Assembly: GCA_944323095.1 (NCBI GenBank)
Contig: CALURE010000097.1
Coordinates: forward strand, 1 to 6,047
DNA length: 6,047 nt
Direction: 5' to 3'
From: Candidatus Gastranaerophilales bacterium
GTDB taxonomy: Bacteria; Cyanobacteriota; Vampirovibrionia; Gastranaerophilales; Gastranaerophilaceae
The notes beneath the pieces are model-generated. The model ran no database searches and was not told the DNA's origin. It was given only the letters and a program-made list of their open reading frames with translations. Below are positions 5,523-6,047 of this stretch, in pieces (the first letter of the stretch is position 1; each line of letters opens with the position of its first letter). A program made the translations under genes and the position numbers.

Positions 5523-5846
5523 TTATTTAAAAGTTTTTAAAATCTCGATTACCTGTTTTTGTTGTTCCGAAGTTAATTGCTTTGAGTGTACGATTATTTT
5601 ATGGAGAGATGAATTTTCAACAAGCCCGTCAGTTGTTTCAAAATCAAAAAGCTGCTTAGGCTCAATATTCAAAACTTCACATATATTTTTCAGGGTTGCA
5701 TAAGTTACAAAATTTCTTCCCGTTTCAATAGCCGTTACAGTTGTCGGGGAAACTTCGATTAGCTCTGCAAACTTTTCTTGACTTAAGCCGCTTAGCTTTC
5801 TAAATTCCTTAACTTTATGCCCGAATTTGCCTAAAAAATCTTCCAT
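5523..5846 (-). CDS. XRE/Cro-type helix-turn-helix transcriptional regulator
   Basis: This 107-aa protein has a single N-terminal HTH_3 domain (about residues 9-69). KVKEFRKLSGLSQEKFAELI (11-30) gives helices 1-2, SPTTVTAIETGR (33-44) the turn and recognition helix, and YATLKNICEVLNIEPKQLFDF (49-69) helices 4-5. The last 38 residues include a helical tail rich in Gln, Lys and Leu (QLTSEQQKQVIEILKTF), probably for dimerisation. It resembles phage-repressor-like regulators that control their own operon. It begins 29 bp after the tRNA 3' end on the same strand, and the putative Ntn hydrolase gene follows after 9 bp, so it is likely the first gene of that operon. No Shine-Dalgarno is visible before the ATG at 5844-5846; AT-rich -10-like strings in the 29-bp gap could give a very short leader. 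The DNA target is unknown. Confidence 0.9.
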   Translation of the reverse strand: MEDFLGKFGHKVKEFRKLSGLSQEKFAELIEVSPTTVTAIETGRNFVTYATLKNICEVLNIEPKQLFDFETTDGLVENSSLHKIIVHSKQLTSEQQKQVIEILKTFK

Positions 5847-5875
5847 ACTAATAGAATATTATTGCATTAAAAAAC

Positions 5876-5947
<72 letters not shown>

Positions 5948-5967
5948 AGATTTACTGGTTATTACTG

Positions 5968-6047
5968 GGACTTATCAGCGGTAGCTGCGCTACCTTCCCT
6001 CTCGAAAACGATACTTAATCGTTTTCTCGGCAGAGTGCCAACAGTCC
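5968..6047. other. Highly structured segment: closing stem plus three hairpins
   Basis: Three perfect hairpins follow one another: GGTAGC-TGC-GCTACC (5980-5994), GAAAACGAT-ACTTA-ATCGTTTTC (6004-6026) and GGCA-GAG-TGCC (6029-6039). They are enclosed by GGACT (5968-5972) pairing with AGTCC (6043-6047) at the window edge. The whole is a closed four-way junction on either strand. It lies upstream of the tRNA and reuses pieces of it: CTGGGAC at 5965-5971 matches the tRNA end, and CAGCGGTAGC and TGCGCTACC match its D-arm in inverted and direct orientation. It lacks a T-loop and has a 3-nt D-like loop, so it is not a functional tRNA. It could be a structured RNA, a small palindromic element or a rearranged tRNA copy. 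Confidence 0.4.

Overview
This is a low-GC bacterial window. The MCE/MlaD-type lipid-transport protein implies a diderm (outer-membrane) cell. The tRNA gene does not encode its 3' CCA, which fits a cyanobacteria-like lineage. My best guess is a gut Vampirovibrionia/Melainabacteria-type bacterium, but this is inference from gene style and not a phylogenetic result.

Layout. Positions 1-100 are non-coding and hold two perfect hairpins that look like dispersed genomic repeats. An MCE-domain protein (116-1000, minus) diverges from a C_GCAxxG_C_C cysteine-motif protein (1072-1533, plus) across a 71-bp promoter region. Next comes a large exported GH13 enzyme whose catalytic core resembles trehalose synthase (1705-3750, plus). 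This half looks like ordinary chromosomal content.

From about 3790 onward the window looks accessory. It begins with a fragment of a tyrosine-recombinase N-terminal domain (3800-3952, plus). Four minus-strand genes follow in transcription order from the right: an XRE/Cro-type regulator (5523-5846), a 274-aa protein that I read as a divergent proteasome/HslV-like Ntn hydrolase (4689-5513), the toxin HigB (4384-4665) and the antitoxin HigA (3985-4293). The gaps between them are 9, 23 and 90 bp. The right edge is bounded by a tRNA with a CAT anticodon (5876-5947, minus) and a strongly structured 80-bp segment (5968-6047).

How the parts may work together. The integrase remnant, toxin-antitoxin pair, XRE regulator and tRNA suggest the remains of an integrated element. 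The most unusual item is the XRE regulator directly upstream of a proteasome-like hydrolase. Such a pair could be a regulator with a self-processing threonine peptidase, and here it abuts a toxin-antitoxin module. Two genes (1072 and higB) have TACAAT exactly 6 nt before the ATG, suggesting leaderless transcripts. higA has its own probable promoter, overlapped by palindromes.
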